Shown in pieces: positions 26,601-34,920 of a stretch of DNA of 64,000 nt. This stretch comes from Anadara kagoshimensis. Lineage: Eukaryota; Mollusca; Bivalvia; Arcoida; Arcidae. A model generated the notes under the pieces. The model saw only the letters and a program-made list of their open reading frames with translations, did not search any database and was not told where the DNA came from. How positions within the stretch are numbered: position 1 is the first letter of the stretch; each line of letters starts with the position of its first letter. The DNA lies in the NCBI GenBank assembly GCA_021292105.1, contig CM037874.1, forward strand, positions 17,218,615 to 17,282,614, written 5' to 3'. Position numbers and translations under genes: made by a program.

Positions 26601-28142
26601 TTTTATTATTTTTTAGAAAATTTCCCGTAATAATTGGACATTTGCCGGAATAATTAGACGTTTACCGTAATAATCAGTCATTTTCCGGAATAATCAGACA
26701 CTTACCGTAATTTTTAGATTACGGAAAACTTACCGTAACAAAATAGTCCAATTATTCCGGATTTTTGCCTGATTATTCCAGATTTTGCCTGATTATTCCG
26801 GATTTTACCGGTTTATTCCGGATTTTACCTGATTATTCCGGATTTATTTGGTTTATTCCGGATTTGGTCTGATTATTCCGGATTTTCGCAATTATTCCGG
26901 TAAAACCCCCTTCTAGTGTTATGTCTATGATTTCAGCATTTTAATTAGTTATAAGGAGTGTTTAATTGTTGTGATCGTCTAGAAAAATCAATTTTCTATC
27001 AAACGGATACAAAATTATATATAGTTTAAGTTAAAAACACCATTTAATTAATGATTTATTGCGTCAACCCTAAAATGCAAATTCTTCGAGATGACGACAA
27101 AGCGCCATCTGCCGACTAAATTTGAATTACCCCCCTTGAACGGCCCTGAAGATTAAATCGCGGGTTTAACGGAAAAAATCGAAGCTGGCCTTTCAACTGG
27201 TAGAACATGCAATATTACTAAATAATTAAGCACTAATTTATTATAAGGAACCCATTTAACGATATATAACATAAATTTAAGCATTATTTATGGTGGCTTT
27301 GGGTAGCATTGGGTGGCATTGGGTATTTCGACGGACCGCACAACAATCTGTATACTGGTGGGTTTAAAAATTTGTGTCAAATTCATGTTAATTTTCTCGT
27401 ACTACGTCACCATATTGAAAAGGGATCTTGTGATGTCGAGACCATTCTTTCTTTTCGGAGATACCACCACGATATGGCGCACCACTCTTAACAGTGTAAA
27501 AACAGAGTATGTGTATATTAACTAAAATTTTTGAATGATTTCAGAATTTTTACTATGAAATATAGACAAGTAGGTTAGTTTCGAAAGGTTTTACCTAGTA
27601 CATAATTTAAATTAGCATTTGGACTATGCTAAAATTAGAATAGAAACTTCTGATGTGCTTTCTTAACAGTCACACCATCAGTCATATTATTAGAATTTAT
27701 CATTTACAGCTCAGTGCAAGTAACTGAATGATTTCACAGGTTTTGCACTGTAGTTGGAAGAAGAGTAGATACACAGACCATCTGGTCATATTTGAAATAA
27801 AATGCATCTCATAACCATCCAATTAAATTACAGAATGCAACCATTTTGTAATTCTCTCTCGCAAAATAGTTTTCAAAAGTACGGTGCAGTTTGTGGAAGC
27901 GAAAGATAAACCGAAAAAGCGACAGATTCTGTCTACTGCTACTTTTGCCAAGTGACAAGTTTACCTGGTACATCTTTTACGAGGTAAAAAGGGCCGGAAT
28001 TGATTACTGATGGAACTCTGCCTAAACTTATCGTTGTCTTCAGTGTTCCTGAAGAGTCTCCTCGGGGATAAGCAGGTGACCTCGATCCCCGGGGACTTGA
28101 TTTAGGAGAAATTGTGTCTGGTCGCCGAATTGGATCATTCAT
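13273..28142 (-). CDS. MED19: MED19, Mediator head-module subunit (six exons, apparent frameshift)
   Basis: Mediator subunit 19 links the head module to activators at RNA polymerase II promoters in the nucleus. Seen: exons 28142-27965, 20690-20534, 20088-19990, 16047-15948, 14072-13956 and 13286-13273, all GT-AG and in matching phases. Recognisable blocks in order are GPFYLVKDVP, AGSTNLMTYYGLEHSY, FLPNLPGHID, DNSSLRSLIE, KPPI, LAGFRLHPGP, LPEQYRFM, then a lysine-rich tail, all in the order known from animal MED19. The product would be about 221 aa, within the family range. One base is missing between SLRSLIE and KPPI in exon 3: upstream and downstream exons agree in phase only if it is restored. 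This could be an assembly error in an A-run, a null allele or a decayed copy; intact splice sites and coding elsewhere favour a functional gene with an error or recent allele. Confidence 0.88.
13956..14072 (-). CDS. MED19: MED19 exon 5 (lysine-rich tail)
   Basis: Acceptor TTGTAG|AAAATT and donor GAAG|GTATAT. In the phase set by exon 4 it encodes ENSADSRDDKKHKKLNHDPE followed by a KVKRKKKKKKRVKDKEE tail. Low-complexity basic sequence resembles the human tail around DPDRKRKKKEKKKKKN. Assignment rests on phase, splice sites and composition. Confidence 0.75.
14131..14310. mobile_element. MITE, TIR ACAGTCAAACC, diverged (MED19 intron 4 edge)
   Basis: Left aacagtcaaacctttaaata, right agctggttttactgta; shares tttatagacaggtggtcttt with 11326-11508. 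It starts 59 bases from MED19 exon 5. A fragment is also at about 56805-56900. Confidence 0.65.
14774..15206. mobile_element. Probable DNA-transposon remnant rich in GTATCGCGATAC-type words (MED19 intron 4)
   Basis: Edges taggggtgtgcggttttat and attttgataatacccatcccta are roughly inverted, with cggtataccggtat and acgtatcgcgatac palindromes inside. Imperfect ends and no duplication found. Confidence 0.4.
15948..16047 (-). CDS. MED19: MED19 exon 4 (LPEQ and first lysine block)
   Basis: Acceptor TTGTAG|CTTCC and donor CAAG|GTATAT. Encodes LPEQYRFMNQMPKKKHKPKK and onward, matching human LPEQCRLMHIQPPKKKNKHK, so it continues directly from the GFRLHPGP end of exon 3. Basic clusters are typical of the MED19 C-terminal tail and of nuclear targeting. 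Confidence 0.88.
16250..17945. repeat. GAT/ATC trinucleotide tract with strand switch (MED19 intron 3)
   Basis: 16250-16610 is dominated by gatgatgat; 16735-17940 by catcatcat, both interrupted by a recurring agcagcagaact(ca)atgtcac phrase or its complement. The tract gives poly-His/Asp/Ser frames that are not genes. It lies between MED19 exons 3 and 4. Confidence 0.95.
19664..19940 (-). mobile_element. Diverged SINE remnant with poly-G run (MED19 intron 3)
   Basis: Retains gaaattttgcc, gtgttcttta, aaaacagtcactacca and gaacccgacctcctatttac in family order. Contains a 21-base G run at 19724-19744. Confidence 0.65.
19990..20088 (-). CDS. MED19: MED19 exon 3 with apparent 1-bp deletion
   Basis: Acceptor TTTCAG|CTC and donor CCT|GTGAGT. 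The entry phase set by exon 2 gives SLRSLIE, exactly the human core sequence; the next residues in that frame are unrelated. KPPITGKELHPL and LAGFRLHPGP, also conserved, lie in a different frame. The switch falls at an A-run (about 20058-20062) where three A are present and four would restore the frame. The downstream exon fits only the second frame. Confidence 0.88.
20240..22183 (+). repeat. Low-copy repeat family, several diverged copies (MED19 intron 1 and exon 2 flanks)
   Basis: Words tttgtgtcaaattcacatgga, cacaccatcagtcatatta and atagaaagcacagctttct recur around 20260-20460, 21690-21930, 22025-22190 and, beyond the 5.1-kb element, 27349-27690. Non-coding. Confidence 0.6.
20534..20690 (-). 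CDS. MED19: MED19 exon 2 (conserved core)
   Basis: Acceptor TTTCAG|AA and donor ATAG|GTAAGA. The first two bases complete a Glu codon begun in exon 1 and the last two start a Ser codon finished in exon 3. Encodes AGSTNLMTYYGLEHSY and FLPNLPGHIDSPG, which align with human GSTNLITHYNLEQAY and FLPDLPGMIDLPG. Intron 1 upstream is 7.3 kb and mostly transposon. Confidence 0.9.
22184..22193 (+). repeat. Left target-site duplication of the 5.1-kb element
   Basis: cacaacaatc, repeated exactly at 27339-27348. Flanking sequence resumes on the other side (tgtatactgg...aaaatttgtgtcaaattca) and aligns with an uninterrupted paralogous copy around 21800-21860. Confidence 0.8.
22586..23822. mobile_element. 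Foldback module built from the word CAACTCGTTCCAA
   Basis: The left arm (about 22586-22822) has nine near-copies of caactcgttccaa spaced about 16-40 bp apart. The right arm (about 23691-23818) has six copies of the reverse complement ttggaacgagttg. About 870 bp of T-rich core lies between. The arms agree in word and spacer (tgatttttgcc versus ggcaaaaatca). Flanks share agaaaac/gttttct. No coding capacity seen. Confidence 0.75.
25114..25494 (-). CDS. Unrecognised 126-aa frame with a cysteine-rich CxCxxC-type motif, inside a transposon
   Basis: ATG-started frame MPKFSLVIQKQ..., with VGRYCGPGCKCTNCKNLV at residues about 20-37 and a second Cys cluster at the end (CTTC, DTCTC). The Cys pattern is reminiscent of CXC/tesmin-type zinc-binding modules, but only one half is present, so function is not assigned. 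The middle is Thr/Asp rich. An acceptor-like TTTTTAG lies upstream near 25545. It lies inside the 5.1-kb long-TIR element within MED19 intron 1, same strand as MED19. It may be an element-encoded protein or a captured fragment. Confidence 0.35.
   Translation of the reverse strand: MPKFSLVIQKQSSITGDDVGRYCGPGCKCTNCKNLVINAILDPSAITTTTVVDDSTATNTKGFYNIDANFECFLSTVTTASIDVPAENILDNTENSEMDHKDSCTTCIRFTVQTFHIFKVDTCTCI
25726..25938 (-). CDS. Unrecognised 70-aa frame upstream of the Cys-rich frame
   Basis: Starts MPRKSNIQIAQLAPCSHYVT and ends at a stop after ANFKTMCF. It has a basic start and no recognised domain. Possible upstream exon for 25114-25494, but no convincing donor was found before its stop. 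Lies in the same transposon. Confidence 0.25.
   Translation of the reverse strand: MPRKSNIQIAQLAPCSHYVTQKSADIGFFFTLSLHLESQDGQFARKPSAQQLSGVDLTAAVHANFKTMCF
26273..26919. mobile_element. Foldback module built from the word CCGGAATAATT, with perfect 36-bp TIRs
   Basis: TIRs at 26273-26308 and 26884-26919 are perfect inverse copies (acactagaagggggttttac...). Inside, the word occurs about 27 times in blocks: eight forward, six inverted, five forward, eight inverted. A TTA beside the left end and just inside/after the right end could be a 3-bp duplication of PIF/Harbinger type. No ORF. Confidence 0.8.
27339..27348 (+). repeat. Right target-site duplication of the 5.1-kb element
   Basis: Exact copy of 22184-22193. 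Confidence 0.8.
27965..28142 (-). CDS. MED19: MED19 exon 1 (start, GPFYL motif)
   Basis: Encodes 59 codons plus one base, beginning MNDPIRRPD, with a Ser/Pro/Arg-rich disordered N terminus and ending GPFYLVKDVP, the MED19 signature that reads GPFYLMRELPG in human. The donor is G|GTAAAC. The start is the first in-frame ATG; the longer open frame upstream begins with TTG and is not needed. Another ATG ten bases upstream is out of frame. Confidence 0.85.
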
Positions 28143-28152
28143 TTTCGTCCAT
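28135..28152 (-). promoter_or_regulatory. Five-codon upstream ORF overlapping the MED19 start
   Basis: ATG at 28152-28150 opens MDENE then TGA at 28137-28135, overlapping the MED19 ATG (28142-28140) in another frame. Its context AACATGG is closer to the Kozak optimum than that of the MED19 start. It matters only if transcription begins upstream of it, which cannot be seen here. Confidence 0.35.
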
Positions 28153-28246
28153 GTTGTTTTTTGCAACTGTCAATAGAGGGCGCTTTCCTTCTCGTTCTTC
28201 CCTAGTAAATCCCACTTGTTGTTGAGCACCTATTTATGTACTCGAG

Positions 28247-28587
28247 TGAGTGAGTAATGGTGTTTAACGTCCCAGTCAAGAATATTTCACTTATATCGAG
28301 ACGTCGCCAGCTGTAGGCGAAGGTGCAGAAATTTTGCCTGTGCATTGCGCTGATGGCATGATACAGCAGGGTTCTTTAGCGTGCCAAGCCCACCGTGACA
28401 CGGGACATCGTTTATTTTAAGTTCCCATCCGAAAGAACCGTGACTTTCATTTCGTAATGCCGAGTGCTTGGCGAAAGAACAGTCACTACCCACTTTTAAG
28501 TCTTGGGTCAGACCCGGCCAGGGATCGAACCCACGACCTCCCACTTACGGAGCGAGCACTCTGCCAATTGAGCTACCGCAGTGGTAT
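28247..28587 (-). mobile_element. Full-length tRNA-derived SINE just upstream of MED19
   Basis: Reverse orientation: tail gtgtttaacgtcccagtc at the left, tRNA-like head (B box GGTTCGATCCC in reverse, A box agctca) at the right. Flanked by a 14-bp duplication tttatgtactcgag at 28233-28246 and 28588-28601. The element ends 105 bases upstream of the MED19 ATG. Frames on both strands through it are not genes. Confidence 0.9.
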
Positions 28588-28796
28588 TTTATGTACTCGA
28601 GCTCGCAGCGAGAAGTCTGTAGCTCGACAACAAATCTGCCACTGGCACTCTATCATGGGTAAACAATACAGAGCATGCCATGAACCTGATAAAAACAATT
28701 ATTAAAGATAATTCAATTATATGGTACATTACTGATACATTACTTCAAATGTATTAATCAAAAGCAATACTTATCCCCAAGCTCAGAGACATATAG

Positions 28797-28852
<56 letters not shown>
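28797..28852 (+). repeat. (AAT)n microsatellite
   Basis: About 18 perfect units. A shorter run lies at 1961-1985. Confidence 0.97.
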
Positions 28853-28853
<1 letters not shown>

Positions 28854-29159
28854 CTTTATTGGTATCCTGGATTACAGTGTTCACCATACATATAATAAAA
28901 CATAATCATACATATATATATAATGTACAGAGTAATATTATTAATATGTTTATATGTCTCTGCCAAACTGGACCCGGTTTATCTGACAACAATGTAGCCG
29001 GTTAATTTTTATTTTAATATTTCATTTTAATAAAATAAAAAATAAAACCAATGTCAATATTAATTATTATTAGATACTCTACAGTTTTGTTCTGGGATAT
29101 AATTGTCTAATATTGTCTGGCCGTTATGATTACAGTTGGCTCAGGGCCATCATGTTATA

Positions 29160-30190
29160 GTACCCACCTATATAGAACCATATCGTAGGTCCCTAGACTG
29201 GCCACATGGTCACAATAGGTCCATAAACTAGCCACAGAGTACAGTAGACCAATAGGCTAGCCAAAGAGCCTCAGTAGGCCACTATCTCAGTGAGTTACCA
29301 CAAAATCACAGGAGATTCATAGGTTATTTACCACACAAGTTGACACAACTACCCATCATGAGAGAAACACTAGGTTCCTAGACTACTCATATTTATAGTG
29401 CCACCCTAGGTTAAACGGCTAAACATATAACCCCTGTCGACCCCTAGACTAGCCACAGCGCCACAATATGTCCCTAAACTAGCCATAGTCTCACTATATA
29501 TTCTTGAATAACGAGAGCCACAGTCTCCAGGTTACACATATTTTAGACAGACTAGGTCCACAGACTAACCATAAACCCACAATAGGTTTGTAAACTAGCG
29601 AAATAGTCATCTTAGATCCACAAACTAGCCTAAACTAGCTAGCCAGGAGCCAAATTAGATCCCCAGACTAGCCATATATAGAATCACAGTGGGTACTTAG
29701 ACTAGTCATGGAGCTGCATTAGGTCACTGACCTTTCAATATAGCCGCAGTAGGCCCGGTCCCAGAGTAGCCATAGTGTCTGGGAACCACTGCGGTAGCTC
29801 AGTCGGTAGAGTGCTCGCTCCGTAAGTGGGAGATCGTGGGTTCGATCCCCGGCCGGGTCTGACCCAAGACTTGAAAGTGGGTAGTGACTGTTCTTTCGCC
29901 AAGCACTCGGCATTACGAAATGAAAGTCACGGTTCTTTCGGATGGGAACTTAAAATAAACGAGGTCCCGTGTCACGGTTGGCTTTGCACGCTAAAGAACC
30001 CTGCTGTATAATGCCATCAACGCAACGCACAGGCAAAATTTCTGCACCTTCGCCTATAGCTGGCGACGTCTCGATATAAGTGAAATATTCTTGACTGGGA
30101 CGTTAAACACCATTACTCAACTCAACTCATAGTGTCTGGAGATATAGTAGTGTGACCCAATGGCTAGTCTAAGGACCCATGTGGCTTTAT
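29160..30190 (+). repeat. Degenerate tandem array interrupted by the 29783 SINE
   Basis: Recurring phrase taggtcc(c/a)tagactagccacag at irregular 30-60 bp spacing from 29160 to 29782, resuming at 30128-30190 (ctagtctaaggacc). Confidence 0.7.
29783..30127 (+). mobile_element. Full-length tRNA-derived SINE
   Basis: Head gcggtagctcagtcggtaga (A box) and ggttcgatcccc (B box), body gtgactgttctttcgccaag, tail ttgactgggacgttaaacac. Flanked by the 12-bp duplication catagtgtctgg at 29771-29782 and 30128-30139. Same family as 28247-28587 but opposite strand. Confidence 0.92.
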
Positions 30191-30205
30191 GACTAGCTGC
30201 TTTTA

Positions 30206-30231
30206 CCCCCCCCCCCCCCCCCCCCCCCCCC
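30206..30231 (+). repeat. Poly-C run, 26 bases
   Basis: Uninterrupted C; length is likely to be unreliable in the assembly. Confidence 0.95.
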
Positions 30232-30466
30232 ATGCTATCTTATGAACTACCAGTGACCTTGCATTGGAGTCGATAGGGGTAAAATCACGTTTCAGGCCCC
30301 GTTTCATAATCTTTCTTAAACTCAGATGATTCTTAATTTCAATCTGGTCAATTTTAAATCTGAGTTATCTTGTAGTTTTCCGCGACTTTCGGGAATTTAA
30401 GATGACATTATATAATCTCATGATATATTTATTTTCAGTATGTTGAAATATTTCATTTTCTTTCCA

Positions 30467-30469
<3 letters not shown>

Positions 30470-30511
<42 letters not shown>

Positions 30512-30512
30512 A
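30470..30512 (+). repeat. (AAAT)n microsatellite
   Basis: About ten aaat units. Confidence 0.95.
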
Positions 30513-32114
30513 AATCTTACACAAAATCTAAAAAAAAATGATTGTAAATTGAGGTATGCAGATAATCTAATATATATCTTACATAAGTTTTTTTTTTCAT
30601 TTATACATTTAAACCAAATTCAGCATGCGAATTATAAGGATTGTTAATATATCTAAAACGTTTTATTAACAAATTAAAAATTGAAATTGAATAAAAATTG
30701 AAAGACCATTCAAAATAAATATAAGCAAAATGTTATCACTTTTCTACATATCACAGTATTAATGTTTAAATACACGACTGTATAAACATTTGAATTGAAA
30801 CTTATTTTCAACTTAAATAAACATTTTCAATAAGCCATAGGTAACCGTATTGTCAATGATTATTGATGACATTCATCGGAATAACGAAATAAAAGGCGTT
30901 GACAACTTTATCAAGTTTATATCGCTAGAATTTATTTTAAAAAGCGTATCAGATTTGGAGAGAGTTTCTCGTTTATGAACACTCAAATGACGTCTGGGAT
31001 ATAAAGTGTTTGCGTTAAATTTCGTTGTTTACCATTGAAATATTGCATATCATAAGTATTTATTTTAGAAATTGACACGTTGAAGAACGTAAATGAGAAA
31101 TAAATAGTATTCATTAAAGCCTAATGCTTTGTTTGTTGATGGACATATGTTGGAGTGAAGCCAAGTTTTCTTGATTGCTCTATGCCAATGCTCTAAAAAC
31201 TTTTACTTAACATTACTTTAGACGAGGCAAGCAAAAAGTAACAATAACATATTTAATAATGAAAATAATAAAACACAATTTCGGACCAAACGAACAAAAT
31301 ACAGCAAAAAAACGACACAAGATAAAAAATATGTAAAAATGTATCAAATAAACTTCGAGCTCTACTTTGGATAATAACACAATTCAATGGCATCACGGTA
31401 GTGATGAAACTTTAAGAGCATGTTTTAGATAAGATTTTTCTAACTAGAGATCATAACACAAACGTCGAATTCTGATAATGACAGATTTGTTATGCCGGAC
31501 CCAGAGGTATGGTAATGGATCCTAAAGACCATACTTTCGTTATGTTTTGGTCTTACTAAACAAATCTCTACTTTGGATCATGATGAATTAAAATTGCATC
31601 CCGTATCCCTGTGCTGACGAGTAGAAGCATAGTTTAGATGTGTTTTGTCTAACCAATCAATGGTTATAAAATAAATTAGGCCACTGTTACCCATATTGTG
31701 TTACTCACTAACTAGGTTAATTTCCTTTTGATACTTTTGATCATGAAACTTTGCGGCAGGATACAATGAAGAATGTTATATGTACATAAATTAAATTTAG
31801 GTCACCGTTACCCAAATTTTGTTCCTCACTGGCCAAGCTAGGCTAAATTTCTGTTAAGATTTCGAATTTGCTGTTTTTCCTTTTGGTACTTTGCATTGCA
31901 GTCTTGAAACTGTGTCTGTGCATACATCGATGTTTTATGTTAACATTATGAAGACGTTTTGCAAACATCGATGAAAGACTGCCCAAAATCCAGTACAAAA
32001 CCAAGAGCAATAGCATAACAATAGTGATGTACAAATACTTGTTACTTATGCATTTTAGTGCATGACGTAAAGCTTTCCCTTTGCTAATTTTAGCCAACCT
32101 CGATATACCGTTAA

Positions 32115-32206
32115 GTAGGCCGAACTATCTGCCTACACTATGGTAAGTTATTATTTCTATATTACTACCACCATCGCCATCGTCAATGCAGATAGTTCGG
32201 CCTAAC
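32115..32206. repeat. Short inverted repeat (aggccgaactatctgc)
   Basis: Arms near 32117-32133 and 32189-32205 around an AT-rich and ccaccatcgccatcg spacer. Confidence 0.75.
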
Positions 32207-32546
32207 CGCTAAGTAGTTAATTGATTTACAATCTTTTATATTGTGTGGAATAGCATTCCATAATTACATACAATTGTTTAAATTTTTCCATAAACAAATC
32301 ACCTGCAATTTAAGGTGAAATGGATTCGTATTATAAAACAAAATGAAAAACAAATATTATTTAAACATAAAAATTGTTCTGTATGCACTCTATGTAGTTT
32401 TGGCCCCATGTCGTGTTTTGTAGGACCTCTTTATCTGGTATCGACCTTACGGGGACGTGTTGATAGTTAACATATATCATAACTATTAGTATTGAACAAT
32501 ACTTATTGATAAAACAGATATAGAAATATTAGTACAACACAAACTC

Positions 32547-32751
32547 ACAGTACAGACCTGTCGAAAGTTTAATACTAAGCTAAGGGATTAGTGCCGAATG
32601 GACAGCTCCTCTTTGACCTTTCTCGACAGGTTTTTGACAGCTGTTGTGTTTCTCTAGGCAGCTTTTCGGCATCTAGCTATCTATACATCAGCCACTTGGC
32701 AGCCGAGTGTTTGTTAGCCCAGTGTTGTACTTTTGACAGGTCTGTGCTGTC
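32547..32751. mobile_element. TIR element, same family as 10954
   Basis: Ends cagtacagacctgtcgaaag and cttttgacaggtctgtgctg are inverted copies. Confidence 0.75.
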
Positions 32752-33584
32752 TATATTAGGTTAATTCTTACAGTGAGCAGAATATCCGTGAATGAGGGAA
32801 ATTGTAATTCCGTTTTAAATTGATTTTTCGCACTTTATAACAAGATAGAGCAAAGGGGGATAGGTAAAGTTTAAGGACTGTTTTATTTTAATTAATGTTG
32901 TGCCTTTAGAGGAGTTTAAATCATCTGTGATCTATTTTACATATATGTTCTATAACGACCTGTAATAAAAACAGTTTGCGTGTGAAAATTGACCCCAAGA
33001 CCTTGGTAACGGTACTTGTAGTGGTTCATATTGTTCGTCCGTGGCACCATAACAATATAAATTACAACTATCCATAGTTTAAGAAAATCACAGGTATAGG
33101 TTTCAAAGGATTTAAATTTGTCAGTTTGTTCGGCGTTACGTTTTTTAAATTTAACCAAGACCATTTAAATACGTTGAATGTGTTAACTAAACGAGACAGG
33201 AAAATAGCTGATAAAAGACCTTAAAATAGACCCATACAGGAGTATGTATATAGTGGTATACTACCTCTCAAATAGCCAGTTACATTATTGGATTTAAACA
33301 GTAATTGTATATGTGTTTTAGAGACATTTTGTGTATCGCTCGTTTCGGAGTTAATTAAGGCCGTTTATTGACATTTGTGAATTAACAACAAAACACAATT
33401 TGCTTTAAGGTTTGTAAGTATTGACTACTAGTTTTTCTGTCAATATAAGCTGTTAGTGTTGGTAATTCAGTCATAATGACTTCTAGTTAAAGTAAAAAAG
33501 CAGGAAGAATTTTCTCGAGTAACATTTTAATTAAGCAGAATCGATGTAAAGTGAATTGTTTTTGAGAAGAGTGAAGTATTCAGC

Positions 33585-34920
33585 ATGTCTTTATCAATGT
33601 CTTCCATCGGGTCACCGAGGCCCCACTGTGGTCCCATTTCTTTGGAGTCTGAAAGGCGAAAGGCAATGAATATTGTGTTTGCGATTGAGAAACAATCGAA
33701 TAATTTTAGAGAAAATTATTTAATGGGAGCATCGGATGAGAATAACGAAACATGGCTACATTTTATTTCATTTCTGAGATCCAAAGCTGGAATGAAAAAA
33801 TGCAAAACACATACGGAGTTTGCTGAACATTTTGAAACGGTTAAAAAACAGAACAATGTAGCGAAACAAGGAGAAAAAATTATACCCGAAATAGAGGAAA
33901 TCTTGGACAGAGCTAGGAAATTCGATGATCTTATGAAAAACGCCAAAAAGAAACTAAAGAAAGCTTTGGAGGAACATTTATCCAGGTATTGTATTAGTTT
34001 CTATGATAAACTCCGAGGACAGGAAGTTCAGGTTGTTATGGATTATGAGAATCAAATAGGTCAGTGGGAATCCGAGGTAAGAAGTTTTCTTACAGAATTA
34101 CGCGGGAAATGTCGCGAGTTCAAAGAAAATGAAGGACATAGTTTTGAAAGCTACATACATAATTATGAGAAATTGTTACAGCTCATGGAAGAAATTTTAG
34201 ACATTTTACCAAATATATTTGATATTTATAAAAGTTGGGTGATAGCAGACGAAGCGTATCCAAGGAAACTATTGGATGAAATCAACCGATATCAAAATAG
34301 GAAGGAAGAGATCACGGATACATTCCGGCAGTTCCACAGACGTTCGGAAGAATCCGCGAGTAAGATTAGAAAAGTGGATTACAGTTCTAAGAAAGTGAAT
34401 GATAAGCTACAAAACGGATTGAAAGAAAGGAGAATTTGCCGGAAAATGGAAATGACATTGCAAGATAAAATAAACATATTAGAAGACGAAATAAGAGAAA
34501 AACAGAAAGAGTTAGAAGATGGATTTTATAAAATGAATTCAAAACAAAATTTATCAACATCAGCTTATAAGACACTTTTAGATAAAACACAGAAGATACA
34601 AATGCAGTTACCAAAGCTGGAGAAAATGGTAAAAGCGATGAACGAGAACATGATAAAGTTGAAGAAACAACGATACAAGGTACAGAAAGATGTACACAAA
34701 CTCCAAGTAACATACGAAAGATCAGTAAAAGCCACAAGACGAGTGAGAGAGGTCGCATGTAAAGACGAAAATAACGCAAAACATCTGATGGACGAACAAA
34801 AGGCAATTGTTATGCAGTTGGCGGCATTAAAACGAGTCAGAGAAATCAAAATCCATCCATTGACAGTGAAGAAGATATATGCAGGAGAAAATCATCAGGG
34901 TCATGACCTCGATGTTTCAG
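33585..34920 (+). CDS. Death-domain gene exon 1 (coiled-coil region)
   Basis: A single 1336-nt exon encoding 445 residues plus one base, ending ...HDLDVS before the donor TTCAG|GTATGT. Read-through past the donor meets a stop within ten codons. No signal peptide or membrane segment. The N-terminal 25 residues are Ser/Pro rich, followed by Lys/Glu-rich helices. Confidence 0.9.

Larger units (their letters stand above)
22194..27338. mobile_element. 5.1-kb long-TIR DNA element with 10-bp target duplication (Mutator-like candidate)
   Basis: Inverted ends of about 117-136 bp (left about 22194-22330, right about 27222-27338) share GGTCCGTCGAAATACCCAAT and the downstream atatatcgttaaatgggt. They are flanked by cacaacaatc at 22184-22193 and 27339-27348. 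The left TIR carries extra 10-bp subrepeats (ccaatgccac-like). Long TIRs with 9-10 bp duplications are characteristic of Mutator-like elements; no transposase was recognised. It fills most of MED19 intron 1 and contains two foldback modules and the Cys-rich frames. Confidence 0.75.
28602..33584. other. Divergent spacer between MED19 and the death-domain gene
   Basis: Holds a microsatellite, the degenerate array, one SINE and one MITE. Otherwise AT-rich with no supported gene. The promoters of both genes should lie near its ends, but no convincing TATA or initiator can be picked. Confidence 0.6.

Noticed and set aside
28287-28705. Overlapping frames on both strands upstream of MED19
   Set aside because: They are translations of the SINE at 28247-28587; the same frames recur in the SINE at 29783.
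29783-29860. Possible tRNA gene
   Set aside because: A and B boxes are present but they form the head of a SINE with target duplications; no proper acceptor stem is seen, and the same unit recurs at 28247-28587.
31843-32097. 84-codon minus-strand frame with a hydrophobic segment (IVMLLLLVLYWILG)
   Set aside because: It begins with TTG rather than ATG, lacks clear splice sites or homology, and lies in AT-rich DNA. It could be an exon of a membrane protein but cannot be supported.
34387-34849. 139- and 94-codon minus-strand frames
   Set aside because: Antisense shadows of the well-supported coiled-coil exon.
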